A stretch of 64,000 nt of DNA from Diadema setosum (GCF_964275005.1 NW_027307654.1:62001-126000), one strand, 5' to 3'; shown: positions 46,660 through 58,744, numbered from the stretch's first letter. Notes: a model not told the origin generated them from the sequence alone. Translations and numbers: made by a program.

Positions 46660-47590
46660 GACTTACTACCTGACTACAAGATTGCTTGTTGTTCCAAAAA
46701 CGAAGAAATCATGGGGGATCGGTCATTTGCACATGCTGGACCTTAACTGTGGAATCCGTTGTCTCAAGCTATGTGTTACATTTAGAATGTTGACTCGTTT
46801 AAAGTTGCCCTCAAGACTCATTTGTTTGTAACCATTTTCCAGTAGAATTGAGTATATGAATATGAATATAAGAACGACCCAAGTCCATGGAAGACCATCT
46901 CGAGTAAACTAAAACAAACTTCATATCTTTTTTATTTGTCCAATAATATTCTATTTAACTGTGGTGGGAAGGCAACATTGTATATTCAAATTAGAACATA
47001 GCAATTAACATTTACATTTATTTTGGAATGACCATTTTGTGTGGTGGACTTGGGTCGTTCTTTGATTCATATGGACTTGGGTCGTTCTTTGATTCATATA
47101 CATGATATTCTGCTATAGAGATGAGAGAAGGATGAGAGAGGGCGCTATAATATGAATGTAAGAATGACCCTAGTCCTTCATTTTTACATTAATATAAAGA
47201 TTTAACTCATTCATTTCAGGCACTTCCGGGGGTAATTAGAATTTATCATTAAACAAAATGAGTCCATGCATAAGCTACAATTTCCCATGTCAAACTGAAT
47301 TTGGCCAAAAATTGGACTTGGGTCATTGTTATATTCAGGTCTTCCCAATTGTATATTAGGATGTCTTTTTTTCATTATCATTATTGTGTCATTCATTTTC
47401 ATGTGAATGTTTGTGTAAGGATTTTTGTGTTTCATAAGTTACTTCTACTGCGCCTTGAGCACGTTAGCTATGTGGAATTTGTGCATTATAAGCACCCTGT
47501 AATATCATCATCATCATTATTATCATTATCATTATTATTATTATTATCATTATTATTATTATTATTATTATCATTATTATTATTCCATAA
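46660..47590 (+). pseudogene. L2-like LINE C-terminus and 3' end, split by a MITE
   Basis: The frame near 46675-46840 reads RLLVVPKTKKSWG, DRSFAHAGP, stop, LWNPLSQ and VDSFKVALKTHLF. This is the standard LINE C-terminal pattern (WGDRSF, LWN.L, SFK..LKTHLF) with stops and a shift. After the nested MITE, the 3' end has CGCCTTGAGCACG, TGCATTATAAGC and an ATT/ATC tail (47503-47583), as in L2-type elements. Confidence 0.7.
46846..47350. mobile_element. MITE family M4, copy 2
   Basis: Closely matches copy 1 throughout, including both inner GGACTTGGGTCGTTCTTTGA motifs and the inner palindrome. A small extra TATGAATA unit lies at the left end. It is inserted just after the THLF of the LINE C-terminus. 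Confidence 0.75.
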
Positions 47591-47717
47591 TAAGAAGCAG
47601 CGAATATTAGTGGTATAGGTGTTGCGGCATAGATATGTCTTACGCAGGATACACACTTGACAATGAAAACAATTCCTTTTTTCATGAATCGTTTTATATG
47701 ACTGTATATCTGCAGGT

Positions 47718-49317
47718 CTGCCCCCCACGGAAGAAAGCAGTAACTGCATAGCTGCTGAGCTGAGATAAATGCGATTATGTGTTTTTTGCAGATTCTTTAA
47801 AAACACAGAAACATTCAAAAATAATTTTGTGGTATGATTATGCACCATACCTAGTTGTCTAACAATACCTAGGAAAAAATTATGTTTCCGTTATTTTTTA
47901 AATGTTATTTAGGAAAATGCAGTTACTGCGGTGGCTCACCCTTGATTCTGGGTAGTTTCCCCACGGAAAAAAGCAGTAACTGCAGACGGCCAGGAGTCTG
48001 CTGTTTTCCCCATGGAAAAAAGCAGTAACTGCACATGTCACATGACCATAGGAGGAGAATTGTTACCACCACCAGGTTATAAAGTTCTTCTACTTTCTGG
48101 TTAGTCTAGATCTATAAGATCTAGGACCTATCGCTAGACCTAGACTAGGTCTTGTAGATTGAATGGCATTCTGTGTAAAAATAAGGTAGACACCTATGTA
48201 CCCTAATTGAACTTTGGAGTGCCCGGCCTGGCCCCTGACACATGACCCTGGACTAGACAATAAAGTTAAGTCTCTTCGTCTTAGATCCTAGTCGAACTCT
48301 GACGTTACACTTAAGCTAGACTACAGATCTATGCCCAATGTTAGTGCTAGACCTAGATCTATTACGTTAGATTAGGCCTACTGACATTTTGTCTAACACT
48401 AAACAGTTAACAATAGATTAGAATCTAGATCTACTCTGTAACTTTAGATCTGGTCAGTGGTAGACCTATTTTAAACTTTAGGGCCTACATCTAACATTAC
48501 ACTAACGTTAGTGCATTAATACTAGTGCTCATCTCCCTTCAATATAGTTTCAGCTCACCTAGATTTTCTGGTTCTGGCCAAAGCCATGGCTACCATGACT
48601 TTTCCTCTGCAATTCATGATAGATTTACAGGCATGCCTGGACCGCAGAAACTGTGTGACATTATGGTTAGCACTGGCATGATCACTCAGACTGTACCAGA
48701 CCTGCAATACTGTGCATGCAAGTGATGACTGTGATGTGATGCAGTGTTTAGCTAGTAAGGCTACTGTATGCTGCATAATTTATGCGCATGCAGCTGCTGC
48801 ACGCGTATTCTGCACTCTGAGCGCGCTGAGTCTGCCAGGTTTGCTAGTCTCCAGAAAGAAGCTTTTTCTACAACTTGTCATATGATTCCCTGCGGGCAGA
48901 GTCAAGTTACTGGTGAAACAATCTTTTTATATCTACTCTCCTAAATTATGGGAGAAACTGCTGTTTACATTGTTAAAAAAAAAAAATAGTAGAAAAAATA
49001 AATGGTATTAGGGAAAATATATACAGGAAGGACTATACAGAGTCTGAATAATAAAGACTAAATTGTTAGTTACTGCTTTCTTCCGTGGGCTTTGTTAGTT
49101 ACTGCTTTTTTCCGTGGGGAAACTTGCAAAGTTGAATCAACTGGATGCAGTTACTGCTTTTTGCAAAAGTGAAAAATTGTATTTTTGGTCACTTTCATTT
49201 TTCTTTTTGCAAAACTGACCTATTAACATTGGAGAGCATTGGGTAAACTATTCATTTTTGCAAAAAAGTAAACATTCATAAAAATGTCAGTTACTGCTTT
49301 TTTCCGTGGGGGGGCAG
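47718..49317. mobile_element. 1.6-kb DNA element with CTGCCCCCCACGG termini
   Basis: Ends CTGCCCCCCACGGAAGAAAG and, complemented, CTGCCCCCCCACGGAAAAAA, flanked by AGGT at 47714-47717 and 49318-49321 (4-bp duplication). The subterminal word CCCACGGAAAAAAGCAGTAA recurs near 47957 and 48010, and inverted near 49070, 49098 and 49287. No transposase ORF. The interior (48100-48500) is rich in CTAG and AGATCT palindromes. Confidence 0.7.
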
Positions 49318-49377
49318 AGGTGTATGACTTTATTATCATATCAAAAGACATTCATTGTCATTTACAGCCCACTTATA

Positions 49378-49550
49378 GGGTGTGAATTCACGGAGCACGC
49401 GAACGATTTGCGAAGGGCGGGAATGGAAAAATCAAATATTCGGATATTTTTCCCCGAATGTGTTCTGACAATGAAGCTCTAAACCATTCTTGCGTTATTT
49501 GCGCGAAGTACTTACGGCGTATATGCCAATGTCGTGAGTATCATTGCTAA
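49378..49550 (+). mobile_element. Left arm of TAA-target foldback element E1 (continues at 63697)
   Basis: Starts GGGTGTGAATTCACGGAGCA. Its 170 bp match, inverted, the right arm of E2 (52913-53082). At TAA (49548-49550) E2 is inserted. The sequence expected next in this family (GTACAGCATGT, then CGTACA) is found at 63697, after a TAA. Confidence 0.75.
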
Positions 49551-49611
49551 GGGTGTTATTTCACGGAGCACGCGAACGATTTGCGAAGGACGCGAGTGGC
49601 AAAATCCAATC

Positions 49612-51489
49612 ACACATCGCCAGTTTAGATGGCGGTTCATGGCGGTTCAGCAAATCGCCGTGCTCCGCCAAAGACCGTGTTTAGACCGTACACAAACCCT
49701 CGTCATCCGTCACTCATCCGCCAGGAACCCCGAGAACAGCGGGAAACCGCGGGGAACCGCCAGAAAAATTAAACATGTTTAACTTTTCGTGGCGGTCTTG
49801 GCGGTTTTAAATGGACCGTGTTCACATCGCCGTTCATCGTGTAAAGAACGGCATGCTCCGTGTTTGCACCGCAAGATCCGTGATAATACCGTGTTAACAC
49901 CGCCATAATTTTCAAGCGAAAAGAAACAATGAACTTAAAAGAGAATAATGGCTCCGGTGACACTTCGTGGCGGAGCAATAAAACACGGAGAAAAAAAGCA
50001 AAGATGAACCTATAATGCAAGATCGGGTAAATATATTGAATGCTATAGTTTCCTTATTTCTTTAACACATATACAGTAACAAATAAAGTCTAATGTTCAA
50101 AAAGTTGTTAGGTATGTTGAATAGTACATCATTTACATTAAAAGGTAAGTTCATAATTTTATCAAAGCTTAACAGCTGTTAAGATGGCCAGCAACGTGAA
50201 CCTGATAAGTTATACACAGAAAACTTATGTAAATATGTTGGGTTCTGCTTTCGTGATTATGTATGCCTTTTTGTAAGACTACATGTTGATACAGATATGT
50301 TGAAACTTAAGAGAGTAGAGGGAAAAGCAATGTTGAAACTTGAAAACAAAAACCACACCATTATTATGTTGCGTGAACCTGTAAGTAAAGAGGAAACTAT
50401 GCACACATACTGCATATGCTTCTTTGATAATGTATAATGTACATTATATGTCTTCTTTATTGACTGTTGTTAAAGATATTATAATTATATTATCATCATT
50501 GCCGTTGTTATATAGCGCATTAATACCTTTGGCAAGGTCTCTTTGCGCTTTAGAGGGGGAACAAACAGATAAACAGGAAAGGGTAATTTCAGAAACAGCA
50601 GCATGCTGCATAAATTATCATCTACAATCACTATGTAACTACTTTATCAGATAAGTTAAAAAAAAAAACTTTTTGGGCTTATTGATGGAACTTGCACGTT
50701 TTATCACTTGGGATGCTGTTCCACAGTTCTGGGGCGGCATAAACTACGTTTGCCATAGTAGTTTGTTGAAATGGATCACCTCCCTGAATGGATCGAGAGT
50801 ATCACATACAGATTTCCCTTACGATTTAGGAACTCTCATCAACTCATATCTCACAACGAGCTCTGAAAGGTAAGAAGGAGCAATTTTGTGAAAACATGGA
50901 TAAACAAGCAACAAGATCTTAAATTCAATACGCGAAATAATTATGTGTAAAGATTAATAAAAAAAATGAGAGATGTTGAAACGAGCAAGCACTTGTACTT
51001 CACTTTTAAATAAACCTGCAAATAAACAGGTAACTTTGGAAACTATGTTGGATTCTGCTTTACTATGTATGTCTTTTTAATGACAGTTAATACAGATATT
51101 TTAAAAATTAAAAGGGAAAGAGAAAAAGCTTGAAAAAAACTTGAAGATAATTGCTTGTTGCATCACTTATATCAATCTGTAACACACAGGGGACTACAAC
51201 GTTTCGTAATTTCTTTAAAATTGTGTGTACCTAACAAAGCAAAACGTTCCTTGTTGAAACCCATTGAGGACAAGTAAAAGGGCTCTGATTGCATCCAACT
51301 ACATGGGCTTGGTATGGACTCCTCCACCTTCCGGGGCGATCCGTGTTACTACCGCGTCAATCCGCGTTTGCTCCGTGTTCAAAACGTGTTGAGAACGTAG
51401 TCAAAGTGCTTTCCGCCATCATTGGGACACGGTTCACGGCGGTTTAAGAACCGCCATGAACCGCCATCTAAACCGGCGATGTGTGATCG
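49612..51489. mobile_element. Inverted-repeat element E3 inside E2
   Basis: ATCACACATCGCC, GTTTAGATGGCGGTTCATGG near 49610-49650 face the complement near 51440-51489. ACCGCC and CCGTGTT words recur in the subterminal regions. Inside, 50205-50345 and 51020-51170 are diverged direct copies (TATGTTGG, TTCTGCTTT, TATGTATG). No target duplication is certain. Confidence 0.6.
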
Positions 51490-51729
51490 CCAAACGAACG
51501 TGAAGGTTCGGAAGCGTCGTCAATTGTTCGCGAATGTCGTTTTTACTTCGGCGAGAATTTCAAAACAATTTGATTCTTTTTTTTTTTGCGAACCTTTTCC
51601 GCACACTTGGTCGTGATTTGCTCGTGAATTGTTCTCGAAAGTGTCTTTAAAGTCTCGTCATATGCGCAAGACCTTCGCAAGACACGCGCGATGTTCGAAA
51701 AATGTTCGTGAAACCCCAAACAGACTCTA

Positions 51730-52327
51730 GGACCCCGTGTACAGTGCGAGGCTCGGCCGCGGCCGTGCCCAGCCCCGCTTCAGTGTAAACGCGCAAAAGG
51801 CCAAATGCGAGGCCCAAATTGGCCTCGCATTTGGCCTCGCTCTGGAGGTGGTCTCGGCCGCGGCTCGGCCGCGGCCGAGCCCGGCCTTTTCTTGGTGTAA
51901 ACGCAAACTGGGCCAAATGCGCGGCCAATTGCGCGGCCAATTTTAGTCTGGCTTCCAAACCCTCTGCCTGTATCTTTCGCTATTCAGGATATTTACCTCC
52001 TCAACGTCGAAAACTAGTATAGTTTAAGGTGGTTTTGCCCTGCAAAGGATTCTTTCCTTCGGCAAAGGCCTTTGCCCTATTAACAGCGACTTCGTCGCCA
52101 CGGAATTCATTTGGAAAAGGGTCTGAAAACCAGACAATACCAAATTGCATTTGTTTACAAGCAGAGCGCCACTACAACAAAATATTGAAAGGTTTGGATC
52201 AAAAGCGCGGCCGAGCCCAGCGATGTAAACGGACAAAATTGCGGGGCTCGGCCGCGCAATTGAGGCCGGGCTCGGCCGCGGCTCGGCCGCGAGCCGCGAG
52301 CCCGGCCCCGCACTGTAAACGGGGTCC
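51730..52327. mobile_element. GC-rich MITE with GGACCCCGT termini
   Basis: Left end GGACCCCGTGTACAGTGCG and right end, complemented, GGACCCCGTTTACAGTGCG. The arms are full of CTCGGCCGCGG words and are far richer in GC than the surroundings. Apparent ORFs across it are translations of this composition. Confidence 0.7.
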
Positions 52328-53250
52328 AAAACTTTGGAGAATGTCTCGCATATGTTACGCGAAATCTGTGAAGTTTTTCCGATCATTCTACGACGTAATC
52401 GCAAACTGTTTGCGTACTTTTGAGACATCCTCGCGAACGTTTAGCGCATGTTTGGGAGATGTATCACTATACGTTTTCTACAAATAAAAATCGTAGCATT
52501 CATCGAAACATCAAACAATTATTAACAACTATAGAACAAAAAGAAATTATAGACTAAATTATAGAAAGAAATGTTGTATACACAAAAAAGAAATCGCAGA
52601 CTAAACTTGAAAATAATCTAAAGTATGTAAAATTTCATTTGAACTATAGAGATCATGTATAGGAGGAACTGCAAAAAAAAAAAATCAAATGCTTTACTAG
52701 TGGAGATAGGTCCTAGGAAAAAAAATGTAGGCAAGCACACGATAGAGAAATGAGAGAAAAAGAAAGGAGAAATAGAGGAAAGAAAAAAAAATTCAACTCA
52801 AGACAGCTTCCACCTCTCCTTGGGTACATTTTCTCCCATGATTATTGAAAATGTTTCGTTGTTCACGTTTCCGTCGCGTGTTCTTCATGTACGTAACATG
52901 CTGTACTTAAGCAATGATACACACAACATTCGCACATACGTCGTGGAAACTTCACACAAATTGCGCAAGAATAGTTTTCGGCTTCATTGTCGGAGCACAT
53001 TCGGAGAAAAACTTTTCCGAACGTTGCATTTTGTCATTCGCGTCCTTCGCAAATCGTTCGCGAGCTCCGTGAAATCCCACCCTAATGCCCCAGTCACACA
53101 GTGCTTTACGATGGATTACGTCCGCCGCGGATAGATACGAATGAGTGGACGCAGGAGGACGCAGCGTGGACGCAGGCATCCGCAGGGACGTATGTAGAAG
53201 TAACTGCCCGTAACTCATCCGTAAAGAAACGCAAAATGACGTCGCCGAAC

Positions 53251-53283
53251 CTGCGAAATTTTGAAATGTTCAAAATTTCGCAG
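53251..53283. repeat. Perfect 15-bp hairpin with a 3-base loop
   Basis: CTGCGAAATTTTGAA, loop ATG, then TTCAAAATTTCGCAG. It lies within the left arm of element Y. Confidence 0.85.
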
Positions 53284-53844
53284 AGGGACGCCACGGACGC
53301 AAACTTACACAAGTAACCGTAACCAAACGTAAGTATCCGTCACTGAACATGACTACCCGTGGCTTTTTCGGTAAATTTAATAAGCATTGCTTTATCATAA
53401 ATATCTCCCTAACATAACCCAGTAAGTCATGAATATCGCTGAACAACGAGAGCGTAACCACAGTTTGTCTATTCCATGACTGCAAGTAATATTTTCTTAC
53501 TCTAATGTTTACCTTTTCGATCTATATTGTATTTTATTTGTGGTATAGTGATGTTATATGTGACCCTGCACCACAAAACACACAAACAGTCGCCACGCAT
53601 GAAATTTTAGTTGGGAGCATGTTCTGAAAGAGCAGACTTTAAGCTTTAAAATGATGTATTACTCAAATCAAATGGACTCTCCTAACCTATCTGAATATTG
53701 GAAAGAATGCACACACTCAGAAAAAGTGTAAACTGAGAAAAGAGGCTCTGAAGTACAGTGTCTATTCAAGCGCCTAATCTTTATCAAGCCGTGCTGGTTG
53801 TGCGATGAATGGGACAAAAAACAGGATGGAAACCACCGAAGTTA

Positions 53845-54205
53845 TTCCCTAATTCGCTACTCAAACGTGAATAAATTATTTTCAATCCTGCCTCCCTTCC
53901 CTAACGCATAACCTGCAAAAGAACATAATATATACATAATACCTGAATCCTAGGGGAGCACCAAGCTTCGACGGCAAGACAGGGCTATTCCTTTGCCGTC
54001 CCCTCTCAGTCAATCTGTAAAGAACGTGTAACAAGGAAACAAAACGCATGCAATTTCATTTAGGAGATTTTAATCCAAGTTTCATTCCATAAACAATGTG
54101 TCAGTAATATCTCACATGCTTCATAATAGTGCAGAATAAACAAGGCAGTTTATTTGCTTACTAACGTTGTCATATACAATTAACGTTATATCCATACGCA
54201 AGGTT
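53845..54205. other. Junction between LINE fragment and DIRS 3' side
   Basis: It follows the left half of the M2 MITE and precedes the recombinase stop. It should contain the 5' break of the inserted LINE and the terminal or internal complementary region of the DIRS, but I could not fix either boundary. GACGGCAAGACAGGG near 53970 and TTTGCCGTCCCC near 53994 form a small inverted repeat. Confidence 0.35.
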
Positions 54206-55185
54206 TTAGAGGCCCAAATTCAAAGATACCGAGAGACGATCATTCATACTATCTTTAATGTACCCCTCCTTGGCAGTTTCTGAACGCCATCTACCATGCT
54301 TCTTAAACAGTCTATCTGGGACTCCAAATTTTGCGGCCGCTGTAGCACCGCCGCTTCGAAGGCTGTGCATGCCGAACTTTTTCGGTTCTAAACCCACTGC
54401 TGACAGGGCATCCCGTAACAGATCCAAACACCTAGTGTATGACAATTGTCCATCCCTTAATTTGTAGGATTCTTTGGACTTGCAATAATTGACGGGTCTG
54501 AAAAGAAATTTCTAATCAGCTGGATCATCTAACTCCGCAGCCAACAAATACTTCCGCAAGGCCGAAACCGGACAGGTTGGTGTATTAGTAGCACCTATGA
54601 GGACCCATGCTCCTTGTCTATAAATATCAGTTTTACTTTTCATAATGAAAATGTTCACATGGGAAACAAACATATCAAGATCGCACCTACGAATATTTAT
54701 CAGTTCGTCATATCGTAGAAATCCAGCATATGCAATCAGTATCATGGCACATAAACGAATATCCACTAAACTAGTGGAAGAACTGTATATTTCTCTACAA
54801 CTGCCTTCAAAATTTCTGGTGTAATAGGTTCCTTTTTTACAATTGGTTTATACAGCAGCTTCTTCAATCCTTGAAGTACAATGTGTAGAAACTTTCGATC
54901 ACACGGGTTAATGTATACCTTGGGATTACAGTCATAATGCCATTTTATAGCGTAAAAGGCCGACTCCATCCTGGAGTAAGGAGCACCACTTTGGTATAAA
55001 TGAATGAGGTAATGACTAATGTCTTCTGGTTCAGCCAGAGCTGAATTTACCTTAAATTGCGTACACCATTCTTCCCAGGCTAACCAAGCTCTCTTGTATT
55101 TATAAACCGTGTTATCAGCTCTTGAAGCTGCCAAAATCTTGGTCAATGTTTTACCATATTCGTCCTGTGGCGAAAATCTGGGAGG
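54206..55185 (-). pseudogene. DIRS tyrosine recombinase (YR)
   Basis: The N-terminal SAM-like core-binding domain includes DNTVYKYKRAWLAWEEWC. The catalytic domain follows with AGFLRYDELINIRR (first catalytic Arg, near 54712), a SKTD Lys region, FGMHSLRSGGATAAA (HxxR, near 54360), HGRWRSETAKEGYI (third His/Trp box and catalytic Tyr near 54262). All catalytic positions are present. Lesions: a one-base frameshift near 54775 and an in-frame TAG at 54512-54514, after DDPAD. Upstream the frame reads FSPQDEYGKTLTKILAASRA after a pyrimidine-rich CTCCCAG, so a splice acceptor near 55185 is possible. The enzyme would integrate the circular DNA intermediate. Confidence 0.85.
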
Positions 55186-55483
55186 AATTTAAAAAGAGGA
55201 ATAGCACAACATACACCTATCCTGTGTGGTCATTACAAGACATGCTATACATTCGACACCTAAACAACATGGTGTATAGACCCCAAAGGCTAAAATTTTA
55301 GATGAATTTCATTCGCCGCTGCCAAGCGCAGCATAAAAATTCATCAAACCGCGGAAAGAAAGCTACATAGCTTTCATTCAGCCCTGCGGCAGATTCCACA
55401 GCCATGCGGCTGATTCCATAGCCAGGCGGCTGATGCCATAATATAGTCCTACGACTGATACGTTATGAAATTCTGCAGAATTT

Positions 55484-56468
55484 TCATTTGCCGCTCGCCA
55501 CCCCATTCAATCGTACACATAACACTGGACTTTGGAATTTCTTTGTCCCAAATATAGAATTCCTATTTCTGCCTTGAACGAAAACTCCTTCAGGATTATC
55601 AATCTTTACTATACGCGATATTAATAAACGAGATTCTCTATTCTCCGAAAACAAAAGGGGCCAAAATGGGGCAGATGGCCAATATGGCACAACTAGAGTT
55701 CCCATAGCGGAACACACTCTAACGTGATTCAAAACTTGCCCAATACTATCGATAGGGGGCACCAGCCAATTATTATCGCCCGCCCAATCGCACGAAAACG
55801 CGTCTACTGCATCCGTATTAGGACACCAATATTTAGAATTAAACTTTGGTAATTTGAAATTAGAATCATCTGCGAACCTGTCAACAGTATGGGGCCCCCA
55901 CAACTCATCCAAAAATTTAAAGAATTCCACAGAAACTCCCCAGTCATCGAAATCAATCATCCGACTAAGTGCCTCTGCACAACGGTTCTCCTCTCTGGGA
56001 ACTCAGTGAACCTGTAAAGTGATCCTGCTTTTTCTGCAAAAATTAAAAATGTCCAAGCTATTAAAGCTCGTGCAATTCTGCAATCATGCTACCCTTCTCC
56101 ACGATAGAGACTACACCTCTATTGTCTGTAATTATTTTCGCAACCTTACTTCGCAAGTAGGGTGCAAATGATTTCAACGCCAAACTTAGCGCCATAAGTT
56201 CTCTCCAAGTGGAGCTTTTCGACATTTCTACTTTAGTCCAGTTTCTTGCCATTTTCATGCCAGCACACTCACCTATCCAGGCTCCACAGCCTGACTTACT
56301 GGCATCAGAGTATACAATGGTCTGTGGAATAGAATACTCAAACAACATGCGTTCATTAAGGATGACAAGATTTTCCTTCCAGAAAAATAACCCGGCAATC
56401 AAGTTATTGTCACTGTCTATATTGTACTCTTTATCCCAATGATCTCTGCGAATGATTTCATAATTGTC
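55484..56468 (-). pseudogene. DIRS RNase H and C-terminal pol region
   Basis: RNase H motifs in order: IVYSDASKSGCGAWIG (first Asp, near 56310), SSTWRELMALSLALKSFAP (Glu) and ITDNRGVVSIVEKGS (Asp). A frameshift near 56065 and a TGA in place of Trp near 56003 interrupt the continuation SLDIFNFC to VPREENRCAEALSRMIDFDD. Then comes the conserved DIRS segment LDELWGPHTVDRFADDSNFK and GTLVVPYWPSAPFWPLLF, ending at 55484. The 5' side is cut from the RT by a solo LTR; a one-base frame difference remains across that junction after removal. Confidence 0.85.
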
Positions 56469-56473
56469 ACAAA

Positions 56474-57580
56474 TGTACACACTAGTAGTTATGTACATGT
56501 ATGATGTACTGTATGCATGGTTGTTTTAATGTGTATGTACACAGGTTGACCAGATTAATGGAGAACATTCTATGTGGTATAGATAATAGTACATACAGGC
56601 TGACCAGATAAGTGGAAAATTTTCTAGGTGGTATACAATGTAGTATACAGTACATGCATGTAACAGGAAATACATTATAGCTCACTCAATCTATAATGAT
56701 TTCACCCATTCCAGAAAGTTCTGGGAAGTGCTTACATGTTTGGCTGAGTGAGGCACTGTCCCTGTAGCCCAATGTGATTGGTAGTTATTCTTGGTAATGA
56801 TGTTTTGTACATAGTTAGGCAGTGAGTCATCCAGGTTTCCTGGAACTTGGACTTGCTAGTAGGTTGGAGAGAGTTATAGAATGTGCTAGAAGGGGGTGAA
56901 TAGATAGTATATAAGCTAGAGAAATTCTGCAGTAGGCAGAGTACCCAACACCTCTGCTCTGAGAGTTACGTCACTTCTGGCTCTGAAGCGACTTGTTATA
57001 GTCAGTCCTGTGTTACCTGCTGACCTGTTATGCTTGTGGAGATAAGGCCTGGGAGACATTTTGCCTGCAAAGAATTAATGTGCCTTCATTGGACTCCATA
57101 TTTTAATGTCAATGGACATTGCTACGGCAAAGCTGTGACGGGCTGGATTCCTCGCTGGACACTACAAAGTGAATCATCATTCAACGCATCGACTGGACGT
57201 GGTCGTTGGATTCTGCACATTTCGCTGTGAACATTATACCGTGGATCTATTGTGGACATTTACCCCGGACTTACACCGAGGATTATCGTAACCTGTGCCT
57301 CTGGATTTACGTCGAAGGAATCATTCATCGGTGCCTCGCGGATCATTCATCTGTGCATCGAACATCATATCCGGACATTACCAGGGAACTGTAGCGACTT
57401 TAAGATTTGGATGCATGTAAGTGATCCCATTACCGATTTGTAATTTTTTGTATTGATCATTGCTGTACTGATATGACGCCGATTACCAGTCTGTACCCAC
57501 AATATCACTGTTAATAAACCGCCTGAACATCAGTTGATTGTTTCTTTTGTGCGATCATTCTCAGAGTGATTTTGGTCGTA
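56474..57580 (+). mobile_element. Solo LTR (1107 bp) inside the DIRS pol gene
   Basis: Begins TGTACACACTAGTAG and ends TTTTGGTCGTA, flanked by ACAAA at 56469-56473 and 57581-57585; an alternative right end is the CA of GGTCGTAACA. It carries TATATAAG (56908-56915), a CT-rich leader with CCAACACCTCTGCTCTGAG, and AATAAA (57513-57518) about 65 bases before the end. These are the features of a Ty3/Gypsy-like LTR. There is no internal region on either side, and it splits the DIRS RT from its RNase H. Confidence 0.8.
56908..56915 (+). promoter_or_regulatory. TATA box of the solo LTR
   Basis: TATATAAG about 30 bases upstream of the CAGAGTACCCAACACCTC stretch that would hold the start of transcription. 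Confidence 0.55.
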
Positions 57581-57585
57581 ACAAA

Positions 57586-58738
57586 ATGCATAAATCTAGT
57601 TTTCAACTGAGTTAAAGCACCCACTACTGGGTAAAGAGAATTGATCTTTCCAGCGATAGCCGCTATTTTTCTTGCTGAAACATTTGGCAAACGTGTCTGA
57701 AAAGTGTCCAAACATGACTCCAGGTCCTTCATCCTCCTCTTGGTAATCTTTAGACAACCAAAACGATTTCTCGACATTAGGTACCAAACCTGCTTTTAAT
57801 ATGTCATCTTTCACTGCCTTGGCCACGGCTTCGCATGTATCAAACGAAGCAGCACGACCCCAACCATCATCTAAATACAAAACAATGAATATCCCTTTAC
57901 TTCGCCAATGGTTAACAATCGGTTTGAGGCATTTTGTAAAGACGTACGGAGCTGTGGACAAGCCAAACGGCAATACTTGAAAAGTATAATATCTAGGACC
58001 ATTACCAAAATCCCAACTACATCCTAAAAAGCGAGTATGGTCCTGAAAAATATCAAAATGATGATAACCTGACTTAAGGTCAAATGAAAACATAAAATCT
58101 CCCTTTTTAAAATAAGTAAGTGCTATATTCCAATCCTCAAATTTAACTTTGTCCTTCCACAAATATTTATTAACTAAACGTAAATCAAGAATCAGTCTCT
58201 TTTTACCAGAGCTTTGAATTGACACTGAAAGGGGGTTAACAACATGAGGTGCAACAAAAGACTCAACAATTAGTTTTTTCTTTAATAGATCAAGAACAGC
58301 TTCATTGGCAAATTCAGGGTGAGACAAGGCAGATTTATTGTTTTTTGATTCTAGTCGGGGAGGAGTCTGCAATAACGGTAACATATAACCGTGTTCAATG
58401 GTATCTAACACAAATTGAGATGCACCAATAACTTTCCAAAATTGTATTGACGCCTTTAGTCTTCCTTTGACTATCGGTTCTGAGCTACCTTGCTCATATT
58501 CAAAGTAATTGTTTAAGTAAAATTCTTCTTCGTATCGTTCACTTTCAGCAAAAGCGACACTGCTAGCTCCGCTAGGGTAGTTAAAGTCTGTCTCCGAAAT
58601 ATCTCGAGAAGTACCGGAAGCTGTTTCCAACTCCTCTTTCAGGGAAGACTGGATTAACTTGGCGCCATCGCCATGCAGCGTGTCATACCGAACGCCTGTA
58701 CGTGGTAAAATCACAAGAGAACTCAGATCAGAAGTACT
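57586..58738 (-). pseudogene. DIRS reverse transcriptase
   Basis: The frame is open from about 58741 (SSLVILPRTGVRYDTL). RT blocks are: RLILDLRLVNKYLWKDK (fingers), GDFMFSFDLKSGYHHFDI (motif A), TFQVLPFGLSTAPYVFTKCL (motif B) and the palm LYLDDGWG (57857-57880; DD present). The thumb continues in another frame, NVSARKIAAIAGKINSLYPV and GALTQLKTRFMHF, after a frameshift near 57730. It then runs into the solo LTR. In the upstream direction a splice acceptor probably lies near 58720-58740, because the frame closes at 58744. Confidence 0.85.
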
Positions 58739-58744
58739 AGCTCA

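Larger units (their letters stand above)
49551..53082. mobile_element. TAA-target element E2, same family as E1, with nested inserts
   Basis: Left end GGGTGTTATTTCACGGAGCA and right end, complemented, GGGTGGGATTTCACGGAGCT, flanked by TAA at 49548-49550 and 53083-53085. Shared arm sequence includes CGCGAACGATTTGCGAAGGA. The right arm (52668-53082) matches E1 over its full length. 3-bp TAA targets fit the PIF/Harbinger type. The internal region holds two further inverted-repeat units (49612-51489 and 51730-52327). No transposase is seen. Confidence 0.75.

Noticed and set aside
51647..52487. Several A/R/G-rich ORFs on both strands (up to 152 codons)
   Set aside because: They follow the GC-rich CTCGGCCGCGG composition of the MITE at 51730-52327 and extend over its ends.
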